Source: Glandiceps talaboti
Lineage: Eukaryota; Hemichordata; Enteropneusta; Spengelidae
NCBI RefSeq assembly: GCF_964340395.1
Contig: NC_135556.1
Coordinates: 8,199,501 to 8,263,500 of the forward strand
DNA: 64,000 bases
Direction: 5' to 3'
The first letter of the stretch is position 1; each line of letters opens with the position of its first letter. Under the pieces are notes generated by a model. The model searched no databases and had not been told where the DNA came from. It was given only the letters and a program-made list of their open reading frames with translations. This document shows positions 1 to 13,881 of this stretch, piece after piece. The translations under genes and the position numbers were made by a program.

Positions 1-409
1 AATGGGCAACTTTGCAGTAACTGAGTATTAAAATGTACATACATGTCTGCATCTTTGCTGATAATTCCTAGCAGCTGGTACACGACTTTCTCGTTAAAAT
101 CTTCCTGTATATCAGCTACATGTACAACTACTTACAAAGTACACGATGACTCATGGCTTGAAACTTTTACATCAAATATGTGAAATTACAGGCAGGGTGA
201 TATCTCCTCTAACTCCAAATTATGTTAATTTACGATGCAGAAACACTATAATATAGTGTTATATAGTGTAACTTATAATACCTGGATGATACCAGAATGA
301 TTTGAAACATTCATAGACGTAACGTATGATACATATATAATATAATATATAATTCAAAGATAAAGAAGCTGACAGTTTTATTATATAAATTAATATACAA
401 CATACATAT
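1..409. other. Gene-free AT-rich stretch
   Basis: No convincing exon, splice-bounded reading frame or RNA gene is seen. The sequence is AT-rich with short ACATGTAC-type alternating motifs and leads into the ~160-bp tandem repeat that follows. Confidence 0.6.
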
Positions 410-1640
410 TCCTCTTTATCTGCACATCGCTAATGGTATATTCAAGTCATTTCTAACTATAAAAAAACGATAAATTATTGACAATCTACTGCATCAGTTT
501 TAATAAGCTATATGTATGCATGTTTGATTTGTTGAATTCTAGTTACAATGATACAGTACATGTGTACATTTCTATTCATACAGGGGTATGTCCATCACTC
601 TAATGGTATATTCAAATCATTTCGATAGCTATAAAACAGATAAATAATCTAGCATTTTAATGTGCTATACTATTTGCACGCAAGTTTGGTTTGTTTAATT
701 CTAGTTGCAATGATATAGTACATTTCTCTTGATACAGGGATATATGCCCACTGCTAATGATATATTCTAGTCATTTTATATAGCTATAAACAGATAAACG
801 ATTGATATGCTACATCAGCATTTTAATATATATCATGTATGCAAGTTTGGTTTGTATATAATGCTAACTTACTACAATGATATATTACAATTCTCTTCAA
901 ACAAAGGTACATGGCCACTGCTAATATAACTATGTACATATAAAATCGATTAATGAATTATTATATCTACTATATCAGCATTTTATAATATATGTATATG
1001 TGAACAGGTTTGGTTTGTTTGGTGCTAGCTGTTACAATGATATAGTACATTTGCTAATGGCATATTCTAGTCTTTTTATATAGCTATAAACAGATCAATA
1101 ATTGATTAATATACTACACCAGCATTTTAATATGAATTTAATATACGTATATATGTACAAGTTTGGTTTGTCTAGCTACAGTCATTTCTCTTCATACAGG
1201 GATACACATCCACTGCTAATGGCATAGTCAAGTTATTTCTATAGTATAAACACAGATAAATAATTGATTCATCTGCTACATCAGTTCTAATATCCTATAT
1301 GTACACACGGCTGGTTTGTTTGGTGTTAGTATAATAAAATTTCTTCTCATACAGGGGTACATGCCAATCACATGGTATATTCAAGTTATTTCCATAGCTA
1401 TATAAACACAGATAAATAATTAATTCATCTACTACATCAGTTCTAATATCCTATATGTACACACAGCTGGTTTGTTTGGTGTTAGGTATAATAACATTTC
1501 TTCTTGTACACAATAAATACCAATCACTAATGGTATATTCAAGTCATTTTTATAGCTATAAACACAGATAAATAATTGATTAAATACACTACATCAGCAT
1601 TCTATTATGCTATACACATATAAACTGCCGCAATGATATA
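410..1640. repeat. Degenerate ~160-bp tandem repeat, about 8 copies
   Basis: A block beginning with CTAATGGTATATTCAAGTC recurs near 430, 600, 757, 912, 1053, 1218, 1367 and 1529. Each block then has a run like CTATAAACACAGATAAATAA, a segment AAGTTTGGTTTGTTTGG, and a CTTCATACAGGGG stretch. Copies are clearly diverged and differ by small indels, so this is an old array. No coding potential is seen. Confidence 0.8.
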
Positions 1641-2769
1641 CGACTGGTCTATTTCAACAAAGAAAGTGGAGAGAAATTTCTTTGCTGTGTCATCTTGAGT
1701 ATAATCAAAACACAGCGTAAGCAAGTTAAATAGATTTGAAACCAATTTCAGTTTCTTTTGATTTATTAGGGGTGAGTATAAACCAATTTCGTTCTGCTCA
1801 GCTGGTTCCACTTTGAACTGAATCAGTTTGTGTCACCACACATATCAACTTGATCAAATGGAATGTAAAGTCGAGCCATATCACTCTATCCTCACTGCAT
1901 GTATATGACACAATAATCCACTATACCAGTTTAGAGTTCATTATTTAGATCAACCCCTTGTGGAGGTTTCAAATTAGTTTAGAAAACTAGTAAAGAACTG
2001 AATGATCTGCAGGTGAACACAGCTGAAACAATGTTTACATTCATTGTGCAGCAATGTGCAGGATGGGGGCACAGCTTATGACATTCCGACTGTGTTGATT
2101 AGATTGGAGAATTTGAAATGTTACATGTAGCCAAGTCTATTTTGTTGGATAAAACATAGTCTAGTTCCTATATTATACAAGTTACGACTACTACAACCAT
2201 CTCTATTCCCTATGCCTAGTCAAAGTGACCCTAGCACAGAAATCTGTGCTACCCCCTGACAGCATTCATATAAACGTATGACTTTATCCTGTCCCCACTG
2301 GATTTTAGTGAAAACAGCTGTACTAATTGAATATTAATGAGCAACTGTCTGAAGGAAGTAAATCAATTACAACTACCTGTCAATTTGTGATGGATTACTA
2401 TTGACATGCAATGTTTACCCTTTGCCCAGCATGGGGTTTAGCCAGATTAAAGGTTAAAATGTTTGACTTTGACTAGACGTAGTGAGTGGAGATGATTGTA
2501 CTAATCATAACACCTATCATACGGGAACTAGACTAGTAGTTGTAGTAGATACGACATATAACCTAATAGATGTATGGCTTTTTCCAAATTTGATGCACCA
2601 TGCACTAATGTATAGCAATGTCTTTGTTTCACACCTATCAAAATTTGGTGTTTCCCTATCCCTTACTATTGTACTTGACAACATGTTTAAAATTAAAGAA
2701 AAACAGGGTTTTTCAAAAATCATTTGACCCTCAAAGTGACCACAATTTTGTTTTTATTATGGGATGCAA
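1641..2769. other. Gene-free stretch with one dispersed-repeat copy
   Basis: No supported gene. The part around 2590-2740 resembles segments near 3590-3725 and 5405-5490, sharing a core like CCTATCAAAATTTGGTG followed by TTCCCT. This suggests a dispersed repeat with three copies in the first 6 kb. Short open frames here have no splice sites or recognisable domains. Confidence 0.5.
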
Positions 2770-3345
2770 TGTCTAAGAGATACTGTTTTTCAGCTGTATA
2801 AGACATTGTTAAGAGATGTTGACTGGATTTACTTTGCTGTGTATGATATACTTTGTACAATTTGACTTATATTGATGTTGCTGTATAGCTTAGGTCATAC
2901 GTTAAGAGATACTGACTGGATGTATTTTGCCATATATGACTGTGTGGTGTGCTGACCCAAACAAGGAAATTTCTTTGTCTGTGCTTATGAATAAGAAATA
3001 TTAACTGCACCAATTTCACTGTATAGGACATGTCACATAGCTTATGAGATGATGACAGGATTTATTTTGTTGTGTGAGACATACATGTACATGTAGGTTA
3101 TGAGATGCTTACTCAACTGTATTCACTTTGCTGTGTATGGCATATCCCGGTACATGTACCATATGAGATACAGACTAAATTTATTTTGCTGTACACAACA
3201 TAGTGTATGAGATGATTCACTTTGCTGTGTATGGTATATACTATATATATGTACCTTATCAGATACTGATAACATTTATTTTGCTGCACACAACATAGCT
3301 TATGAGATGTCAACTAGATTCACTTTGCTGTATGAAGACATACAT
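2770..3345. repeat. Degenerate ~60-bp tandem repeat
   Basis: Roughly ten diverged units alternate the motifs CTTATGAGAT, ACTGGATTTACTTTGCTG and TGTATGGCATATAC. Copies vary in length and sequence. A few weaker units continue near 3540. No coding signal is seen. Confidence 0.65.
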
Positions 3346-4180
3346 TTATGGGCCATGGACAAGACTAGTTCTGTTGAACTATTTCCATGGTCCACATCAG
3401 ATAACAATTATATATTTCTTTTGTATTCATTTTATGCATATTTGTACCATATGTATGTTCTTTGAAAGTGTAGCTTATTTTGTAATCTGGCGAAATAAAT
3501 TTCATTCATTCTTTCATTCATTCATAGTATACATATAGCTTTTACAGTGTTGGCCCGATTAATTTTGCTGGATAGGAAATATGTCATTAGCAGTGTGCTC
3601 CCTCAGCCAGTTTGATGTAACACCAGTACACAGCAATTTCTTTGAGACCTATCAAAATTTGGTGCTTCCCTGTCCAGTATGTGGAGAACAAGAAAACAGA
3701 TTTTGTTGTTATTTTGACCCTAAACATTTTTTTGAAATATTTTATTACAACACACTGCTAAGAAACATCTTTAGCAGAATTCAGTTTACTGGATAAGGGA
3801 CATATAAATTTAGGCCATGTAGCTTTATGAGAGGGTGAACTTTCATTTATCTACCTGTCAACACCATAGACAGACATATCTGAGTAGGAGGTTAGAATTA
3901 ACACCTTAGTGATTTGCCATCTGTCACTTCCAATTGTACATGAAACTACTTAAATGATCTATTCTTAGTCTTGTGAGAAGCACAGCAATAATAATTGCTT
4001 GCATTAGTCTGCTATATCTAGATATCTATCACACTTGTAATTCAATAGTCAAGTCATTTTCACTTTTTGTAGACTGTACGATTAAGATTATAGAAAAAAC
4101 AGAAAACCAATTCTTCCTGTTTAATTCTTTCCTGCACAACTGAATAAAACATTGTCAGTAAAGAATAATTCACTTTATGA
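3346..4180. other. Gene-free stretch with a dispersed-repeat copy
   Basis: Holds the second copy (about 3590-3725) of the dispersed repeat also seen near 2590-2740 and 5405-5490. The open frames across it share no recognisable domain and lack flanking splice signals. Confidence 0.45.
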
Positions 4181-4183
4181 GGT

Positions 4184-4337
4184 GTGTGTGTGTGCGTGTG
4201 TGTGTGTATGTATGTATGTGCTTGTACTGTAAGTGAATGAATGTATGTATGTATGTATGTATGTATGTATGTATGTATGTATGTATGTATGTATGTATGT
4301 ATGTATGTATGTATGTATGTATGTGTGTGTGTATATG

Positions 4338-4369
<32 letters not shown>

Positions 4370-4470
4370 TGTATGTATGTATGTATGTATGTATGTATGT
4401 ATGTATGTATGTATGTATGTATGTATGTATGTATGTGCTTGTACTCTAAGTGAATGTGTGTGCATGTGTG
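4184..4470. repeat. (ATGT)n microsatellite
   Basis: A long nearly perfect ATGT run, flanked by GT-rich stretches and interrupted once by GTGTGTGTATATGTATATGT. The long tyrosine/cysteine/histidine frames over it on both strands are artefacts of the tetranucleotide repeat. Confidence 0.97.
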
Positions 4471-5522
4471 TGACACTGCACATACGATTACCTGTATATG
4501 TGTACAAATAAATACTTAAATGTATACCTTGGCATGCTACACTTGACATTATGGACTATGATGCACTCAAAATCAACATATCTATACTACAACTTTCAGT
4601 TAACCAGTATTGTTGAATAAAACATACATGTAAGTGAACACTCTTGAATAAACTCACAAAAATAAACTGCATTATCGTGTTTTCCTTACAGGGATGTACT
4701 TTGACTCCTGTGTTGATAAAACTTTGATGGCTGGCAGCATATGGATGTGTGTATGTTGGCCATAGACAGCTTACATGCCCTCTTGACATCTGGCAGTTCA
4801 ACCATCAATCCATGTAATCAAAGGTGAGCTCTCGGGTTTGCAACTATATTCATCTACTCTAGGTAAACAACGTTTTTTTTCAGTAGGATACTGAAATGTC
4901 AAAATAATACTCCTCAAACTTTCTCTTCCTTCTTCATATGGCTTATCAAATAATGTGCTGAAGAAATGGATTTCAAACATCTACTAAATCATATTCTGAT
5001 GTTACATTAACATTGTACTCCGTGACAGAGTTTCCTAACGGAAAGAAAATAGTGACCTATATACTCAAGTACTTATATTCAATAAATATATGAATGAGGC
5101 ATCTTAGAAAAGAAACTTTTTAATAATTTTTTAAAACTGTGATTTCGAGGATTCTCACTGAAAAGGTTAATTAAAGCTTATTAGCATGCAGTACATGTAC
5201 ATGTACACCTATTAGTATTACATGTAACTAGAACCGGATGCTTACTCACTGGCCAAATAAAACAAATAACTTTACAGGAGTGTCTTATCTGTGATTTTCA
5301 CAGTTTTGCCCATGTCAAGTATTTTCAGCTAAGGAAAACTCTCAGTATCTGTGATAACAAATCTGTTGTGAATATTTTATCAGCCTTGCTATGTATTGAG
5401 ATTAGTGAGCTCTCTATGCTACCAATTTGATATGTTACTGATATGCAGCAATTTCTTGTGATCCACAAAAATGTCATGTTTCCCTGTTCTTTATAATAAT
5501 AATGTGGTGACTCCAAGAAAAG

Positions 5523-5547
5523 CCCCCCCCCCCCCCCCCCCCCCCCC
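5523..5547. repeat. Poly(C) tract
   Basis: An uninterrupted run of about 25 C on the + strand. The surrounding 4.5-5.7 kb holds no supported gene. Confidence 0.95.
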
Positions 5548-5748
5548 TTCCTCATGTTGACCAACAACAAGAAAACATATAATTTGTTAGATTCCGAGTA
5601 AGGTCAAATTGACTGAACTTTTACCCCAGTTTTAACTGAACAAACACTTGGTTGAGTATCTCCTCCCTCACCCCTGTGTCTGATGTAGGTTAGCTCACTT
5701 TATTAGTTCTTTGAGGCCTACCATTATGATAATGGGTGGACTACAACA

Positions 5749-5771
5749 CACACACACACACACACACACAC
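5749..5771. repeat. (CA)n microsatellite
   Basis: A short perfect dinucleotide run. Confidence 0.9.
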
Positions 5772-8380
5772 TGATTGTGATATCCATAACCTTTCATTTT
5801 TGCCTTGGCACTAAAATCAGACATTAACACTAATTTTTGAGCTTGCATTCCGTTACCTAACATATTTTCTTTCAGCAGGTGAATTCAAAAACTATGGCAG
5901 TGACTTCTTTGATATAATATTTGCCTTAACACTGATTCTTGTATAAATGTGGATACAAAATCAAAGCCAATGCCAGTAGATGGGCTGCATGTTGAACCTC
6001 AAAATTTGGTTAAACCATAATTAAATGTTATTTGAATCCCATGGTCTTGAATTACTATCTTATCAGTGAGGCCATGAGATTAACATAGGATCATATATTC
6101 TTTTGTTCATGACCAACCTTCTCTGTGACTGTGAGTATAACTTTACCCTAGACATACTTAAAAGGGGTCTGAATCATTGTTGCTGGAATTGTAATCTAAT
6201 TGTAGGTTTGAATACACAACTGTCTAGCAAAATGCTTGGCTGTGGGGAGACAATAGTCAAAATCCCAACTGACTTGACTCTAGGCTAGTATGAGCCAGCC
6301 AGACAACTGTTTTTATCCCTAAATTTTAAAATGTAAGCCTAATGTGGTCTTGAACTTCTGAAATACAAACTTCAACCACTATTATACCATGCATAGGCCA
6401 AAAATATGGAATAATACCCTGGTTGTTCTACATCATGACAACACGTGTCTATATCACAACAACACATGTCTATGTCACTCTTTCTGCTGTGTTCAAAATA
6501 TGAGTCAAAACGTTCAAAATTACCATTACTTTCCCCAATTTTTCTTTGATATTACTGGTACTGGTATAATTATGTTATTCTCCAATATTTTCCTTCATTC
6601 AGCTGGAAAATACTCATAACCTAACGGTTGTCACTACTCGTCTAACAGCCCCTTAGGTCACTCATATTTTCCTTGGCTGAACAAAGAAAAAATATTGGGG
6701 AGTAACATCTAATTATCCCTAAATTTGACAATGTAAGCCTAATCTGACACGGGTCTTTAACTTCTGAAGTGCACACTACTACCACCACTAGTACTACATA
6801 TACAAATGTACATATATGCCAGAAACCATTGCTAGTAGACAGATTATTGAATCTAAAATTCTAGTCCATTATGAGGACATTCATGAAACCATTGCCAGTA
6901 CTGGCAGTAGACAGAGTAGTAAATCTAAAATTCTAGTCCATTATTAGAGGACATTCATTAAACCATTGCCAGTACACAGACTTGTGAATCTAAAATTATT
7001 CCATTACGAGGACAGGTAGGTTATCAGCACTCCCTTGCTTAGGTACAACACAACTAACTGTGCACAGCTGAACTTAAAGTAAACACCCAAGACAATATTA
7101 TTTCAATAACAATAATGTGGACACAACACATAAGTGTATGGTATACATATCTGTTATCAAAGTAATCTACTTAGGGATAACTTTGTTGACTTCTTATCTC
7201 AACTCAAATAATATATGTCTGCTCCATTTATCAATCAAAGTGAAAATAAACAAGTATTTTAGCTACTGAACTGTAACCACCTGACCTCATTTCTTGCAAC
7301 TATCCAAGCATTTCTAAATACATCTCTCCTGATCAGCTATGTTGTGTCAACAGTTTTATAGTTACAGAGTATTATGGAGCCCTTTAGACAAAGAAATCAG
7401 TTGACACACAAAGTAATCAGTTGACACAGCATTTGAACTATTTACACATATTAAGTTGGTATTATGATGTAACACCTTTGGTAATACATGATACTACCAC
7501 TCCTATTTCATTGTTGTCAGTGCCGACATTCCAAATTCGTTGACAAACCAAAATGACCCGAGTAGAAGGTGAAAATGCTGGTGCAATTGCCTCCTGCATC
7601 ATTAATTAAAATGTTTGAGGTATTTTTCACTATGTTTTTCTTCATAGTAAATGTGACATCTTGTACCTTTTTATGTCCTGCTGTGCAATGTTTGTGTATT
7701 GTACACTGAAGTGTTAATGTTCACAAGATGTACACTGCAGATTACTATTGACAGATAAATAGTAACTGTACAGTAAAGCAAAACAGATTAATTCAAAATG
7801 GTTAAAACGAGAAATCCCAACAAGTGGGGTGTGTGTACATGTACTGTACTATCATTCTACCTACAAGTCAGTCTGCTGTAATATAATATTGAGGAAATTT
7901 GTACAACACTTTTAATTCTGCTCTGAATCAGTTGTTGGAAATGATCATATTACAGTGAACAGGACAATGGTATGTTGTGTTTTTAGGAATGTCAAGGAAA
8001 ACATTATAATTCACTTGTGTGGGACTTTCCACAATACCATTATCACACTTTCTGAGTTTAAAAACACACTTTTTTTTACTTCGAAGATTTGTCCTGTATT
8101 TGAAAGAAATGTAATGGGAGCAGAAATTTTGACTTGTCTTCACCACAGACACTTTTGTTAGTCTGTACCCTATTTTATTATAGTTTTAGACATACGCCTG
8201 ACAGAGAAATTTTCAAAGCCCCAATGTGTTTAGCATTTATCACAAGTTAACATCATTATTTACAAACATTTGAACTATATAATGCCTTTGTAAATTGAAT
8301 CCATAATTGCTCATAAACACAAAATACTTAATAGTTCATGGTTATCAACAATCTGCTTAGTAAAAGCCTTTATAACGAAA
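5772..8380. other. Gene-free stretch with repeat remnants
   Basis: No supported gene. About 6185-6290 matches the right end of the inverted-repeat element at 20886-21277, sharing the gcttggctgtggggagac and gactctaggctag-type edge. About 6823-7015 holds three copies of a ~70-bp unit containing AAACCATTGCCAGTA and AATCTAAAATTCTAGTCC. A segment at 6320-6370 (AATGTAAGCCTAAT) recurs at 6730-6775. Confidence 0.55.
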
Positions 8381-9000
8381 TCCGTTCTATTTTCGATGGG
8401 TCTATCGCGTAATGCCTGAATGCCAGTGGGCTTGGCTCGTTCCATAGTTATTGTCCACTAAATGTGTGTACATAGTCACAATCTGGTCAAAGTGGAAAGT
8501 GAACGTGAAGCAAGTTCAATTCGTTTCAACATCTATTTTCCGACTAAATTTGACACTTGAAAGTGATATTCGATAAAGGAAGAACAGAAGCACAACTTGA
8601 AGTAGCTTGTTCGGGAGGCTGTTGGGTAATTACGAGCAGCTGTGATATCAGCGAACGTAAACATTACACAAAATTCCATGCATATTGGTTTCAACTCGGC
8701 GCAGCAAGGCGACTGCTGCTGCCGATCAGCGAGATGGTGTCCGTTCATTAACCAGACTCGGGATTGAGACAGTCAACGGCAACGCGGTACATAAATCGGT
8801 AGAAAGAAATACATAGTGCTCAATGTTTTGGGTAATCACTTAATGACAGTAAAAAAACTTCAAAAAATCGTTCAAAATAAGCGAAAAACTTCACTGACCT
8901 GATCGACAGTTCAACCAATACACTGACAAAGCCCGTCTGACAGAAGACGTTAACAGACCGCGTGTTTGGTTGGCTAAATTATCCAGGTCACCAAAAAATT

Positions 9001-9071
9001 AGCCAATTACAACGGAGCTTCTGTCCCCCATAATGATATTCTACGCATGCGTAATCATGCAAACGTGCAAC
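9001..9071 (+). promoter_or_regulatory. Likely promoter-proximal region of MAGT1/TUSC3
   Basis: Immediately upstream of the ATG at 9072 lie a CCAAT-type box (AGCCAATTA, about 9001-9009) and a palindromic ACGCATGCGT (9043-9052). The palindrome resembles the NRF-1 element common in housekeeping promoters. The start itself sits in a CAACATGGCGG context. No clear TATA box is seen at a fixed distance. Function is inferred from motif resemblance only. Confidence 0.45.
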
Positions 9072-12000
9072 ATGGCGGATAGAGGAGTATTCGGGAAATG
9101 GCTTCTTCTGTTTATATTCATTTTTATGAATATAATAGTAACAAATACGCCATTTGCTGATGCAAAGAAAAAGGAGGTAAGTTTTGATATTATAAACCTA
9201 TGAATTATCGCGCTTTCCCTCAACTAACGGAGAATAATTTATATTCTGAGCCTGAGTGCACCGGTATTGATAATTTGATCGCATCTCTTAGTTTTACACC
9301 AATGCCACCGCACCAGTACTAGTACTATTACTAATATACATATCGCTTAGAAATAATGTTTCCAGTGCTCTACGTCACTGCTGTAGGGAGCCAAACAAAA
9401 TGCACCATGTGTCACTTTTTATGAAACCTACATTTAATACAATATCTCTAATATATATAGCAATTTACAGATCTAGCATGTATGCAGACACTGAGACAGT
9501 ATATTTGACGAGATAACTTTCAAATATTGAAATAGTAAAATCATTAATAATGATATTGGACTTGGCGTATGGAAGCTTATCCCGAGGTCATCGCAAACCT
9601 AATGGAAAATCTGGTTTGTTTGTTGTGTTTAAAAAAAGGAAACAGAAAATCGCTTTTATATAATATAGCCTTGCTCTCCCTAAATTAATTGTATATTATC
9701 TTAATTTTGGTCGATATTCCAAATTACAGCAAGTTCTCGGTGATCGAGTAAAACAACTGATGGACTGGAATATGAAGAGATCTGTTATAAGGTTAAATGG
9801 AGATAAATTCCGTCAGTATGTGAAAGTAACACCTCGTAACTATTCCGTCCTGGTCATGTTCACTGCACTTCAACCACAGAGACAGTGTACAGTGTGTAGG
9901 TAAGGTGTGACCAATCCTTTAAGTTAATCTCAGTTTGTCTTCAATGAATTCTTAGTACCTGCAATACCATTTTACTTCATGCTGGAGGGTCAAAATAAAA
10001 CAAAGTTGACTTATTCTCACACTTGCCTATAGTTATACACGTCACCACGTGTAGCGACTCTGTATGTAGAGCGGAAGTCATACGTGGTGTTGACCAAGAA
10101 ATTCCATGATCGTTGTTTTCACGATGTGCCAAGGTGGTACAATTTTATTTCAAGTCATGAGAATTGAATTGAAAATATTACTAATTTCATAGATGGGATG
10201 GTGTATCTATGCAAAAGAGTTTGTGACATTTTGTACCAAAATTCGGTAGCTGAGTAATCAATAGAAAGATACAGATTGCATACAGTAGTTATAGTCAGGA
10301 TTACTGACAGTTATTAAATTTAACTCTTTTTTCTTCTGTTTACAGACAAGTTAATGATGAATTTCAGATTCTAGCCAATTCATGGCGATATTCTCAGGCG
10401 TACAGCAATAAGTTGTTCTTTGCCAGTTTGGACTATGATGAAGGCCATGATGTCTTTGCCGCTGTGAGTACCATATTATTACATGTGCTTTTTAGGTGAG
10501 GCTATCAATATCTAGTTCCTTTTGAAGTCTCCCACCATTGAAAAGAAAATTTGCTATTCAGCCCTATAATAACAGCTGTACTCCTCCAGTCTTGTAATAT
10601 ACCTCGGATCTGTGCTTCAAAGGTTGCCGAACTAAAGCCGAAGGATAAATTTAAAAAGTACTCTAGGTGCACAATCCCACGTCTTGTCCTCATACAATGG
10701 AAAATTCTTCAATAAAAGTTGATTGTCTTACAACGAAAAATGTTGAACGGAAACCAAAGTTAAATTCTTGGTACCTGAAATAACATTTTAACACAGTGAC
10801 AGAATAAGAATGTCATCCACACGTAGAGTTATGCATGTGTATTGCATGGAGCATGGTGTCAACCAAGAAATTTAATAATTGTTATTTTTATGGCGCACCT
10901 AGGTGGTTAGATTATATTTCATGTAGCGAGAATTGTCTTTAGATTTTTCCATTGTCTTGAAGTCAAAACAGTAATGCTTCTCCACATTCTGTGGCACATT
11001 GCCCCCGAACAGTTCATTAGAATTACCATGAAAAGTTAACTTGTATTGTATGTTGGCTTCAAGCAAATCTGTCATTGAGTACAAGTCTTTATAAAAAGTA
11101 ATTTTCTTTAGGCCAAATAAAAAAATTATGTGTTTTTGATAACCCGACCAACCCTAGTTTAAGCGTCCAACCCTAAACATTTTTTTATACATGTAAAACA
11201 AAAAGTTAAGAAATTCTTTGTCTTCTTGACCTTCATGTACGTCTGTTTTCTTTCCCAAGTCATGTCTGTACATATGTCATCAAACTATCACTGAAGGGGT
11301 ATTCTGACTGGCATTTCATCTGTTTTGGGGTCAAAGCAATATTTTTCAAAAATAGAGACAGTTAAAAAAGAGAAAATAAAATAAAATAAATTCCCGTCCT
11401 ACCTACCGTATTTTCTGAGGCCATGTTGTCTGAAACACATAATTATTTTTTGCCTTACATGTTACAGTTGAAAATGCATTCTGCACCTGCTGTGATGCAT
11501 TTTCCACCCAAGGGTAAACCAAAGAAGGGAGATACGTATGACATACAGAGGTAAGTTTTGGTCAATGTATTTAGTTATATGACAGAACCCTATGATGCAT
11601 GAGTGCAAGTGTTACATATCTGAGGTATTTCCAGTGTTCTCTATGGCCATATTTTTAAGGACTAACTAGAGAAAGTGCAGCACAAAACACCCCAAGCATG
11701 CATACCTGAGTACCCACACTGGCACTCGCACGTCATGGGTTCTATTATTAGTACACATGTTTTGATGAAACAGCAAAATTCAGTGAAAAATCATACTGTG
11801 CAATCAAAGCCCATTCAACACGTCCACCTATTAGAGTTCAGATCAATGCCAGCTCCGTTCTGATTACTGAAAGTGAATGAAACCAACGTTGTCTATTAAT
11901 ATCACCTTTTTATTAAACCTTTCCCTTTACAGTGTTTTATCTAACCATGACTGGTCATGAATTTATCTTTCAATGGATGCATCATTTTGTATTACAGGCT

Positions 12001-13505
12001 TGGGTTTGCATCGGAAGCCATTGCTAAGTGGGTTGGTGAGAGAACAGATATAGTAGTAAGTATAAAGTCTTTATCATTAGGCAGGAACCATTAGACAGTC
12101 AGTCAATCAATAGATCCTTATCTCAATGTCACCAGAAGAGTACATTAGGACATCTATACATAATAATCAATTTCAAGCATGCTAGACAAGAAAGCACACA
12201 TAACGATAAAAAAAGATGTGTATTGCAATCTTTCATATCTAGTTTTGTCATTTGTAAGTAGTTAGTAAATATCTATGGTCACCAGATTAGTGCTACCCTT
12301 GGTACACTTGAGACGATGCCTTTAGAGTATGATTTGACTGTAAGTGACAGCGTGTTGTTCCACCTTCAGCAGAATTCTCTTCACACAAAGTAATTGCTGA
12401 GAGGGCAGCTCAGCTCATCATATCTTATCTTACAGACTAGATTTTAGGATGCACTCTAACACACTGAATCATTAGAACTAAGCATTTATGTAGCGTTTAG
12501 ATTTCAGTCAATATACTCCAATACAGGGTTTTGATGAAATGGAGAGTTTTACCCCCTCACAGAACTGCACATGTAACCCCATTTAAAGTGCGTGTACAAT
12601 TTGTACAATTTCCATACCTCCACAAGATTGACTTAAGCTTCCTGTGGCAAAAAACAGGAATTTTATTGTTGACTTTGCTTAAATTAAATGTTTTTTCAAG
12701 TAAAGAAAGATTGTACTCTGTATGATACATGGCAGTGTTTTTCATGGATTCAAAATCAAGCAAAGCAGGATTAATTGATTATGATATGAAAAAAAAAGAA
12801 TTTGTTTTCCTCTGTATTTTTAGAGGCCAGGGTTTCAATCTAAGGTTTGTGCGTTCATGTTATCTTATCAATGAAGCCAAACAGATCATTCTTTTCTTCA
12901 GGACCAACTTTTTCTACAGCTCTGCTAAACATCTGTTTTTCACACCTAAATATTAATCCTTATCCAAAGTGAACCTTTTAAATTTTGTGTTGTTTACACA
13001 TATTACATTTTTTTGTTTCCATATTTGTGTTAGATTCGTGTATTCAGACCACCCAACTACTCAGGTACAATTGCACTTGGTCTGCTTTTCTCCCTTGTGT
13101 GTGGCCTTCTGTATCTGAGACGTAACAACTTAGAATTCTTGTACAATAAAACAATGTGGGGTATTGGAGCATTGGTAAGTTACTTTTTATGTTTTATTCA
13201 CTTTGTATCATATCCTACTGTGATTGTTTGGGATTTCACTGTACAGAATGCATAGATGGATAAGTTGTTTGGTTAACAGAAATGTGTTTGAAATTGTGAC
13301 AAGTATAGCATTGTAGTTACTAATCGTTGATGATGCAAATAAGATTCATGCTAGGGGTTGTTAGTTCTTATCCCTATCCATAACTACATAGCTTGAATAC
13401 AAATATTTATGCGTGGGTGTATGTCAGTCTGTCTGTGCATATGTACGTATGTGTCACATGTGTGTGTGTGTCTGTCTGTTGCATGTATGTATATATGTAT
13501 GTATG

Positions 13506-13539
<34 letters not shown>

Positions 13540-13716
13540 TGTATGTATGTATGTATGTATGTATGTATGTATAATGTATGTATGTATGTGTATGTGTGTG
13601 TATGTATGTATGTATGTATGTATGTATGTATGTATGTATGTATGTATGTATGTATGTATGTGTATGTGTGTGTGTATGTATGTATGTATGTATGTATGTA
13701 TGTATGTATGTATGTA

Positions 13717-13749
<33 letters not shown>

Positions 13750-13848
13750 ATGTATGTATGTATGTATGGTATGTGTGTGTATGTATGTATGTATGTATGT
13801 ATGTATGTATGTATGTATGTATGTATGTATGTATGTATTATGTATGTA

Positions 13849-13881
<33 letters not shown>

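Noticed and set aside
4060-4549. Long His/Tyr/Thr- and Cys/Met/Tyr-rich frames on both strands.
   Set aside because: They are translations of an ATGT microsatellite. The same applies to 13384-14037 and 28078-28399.
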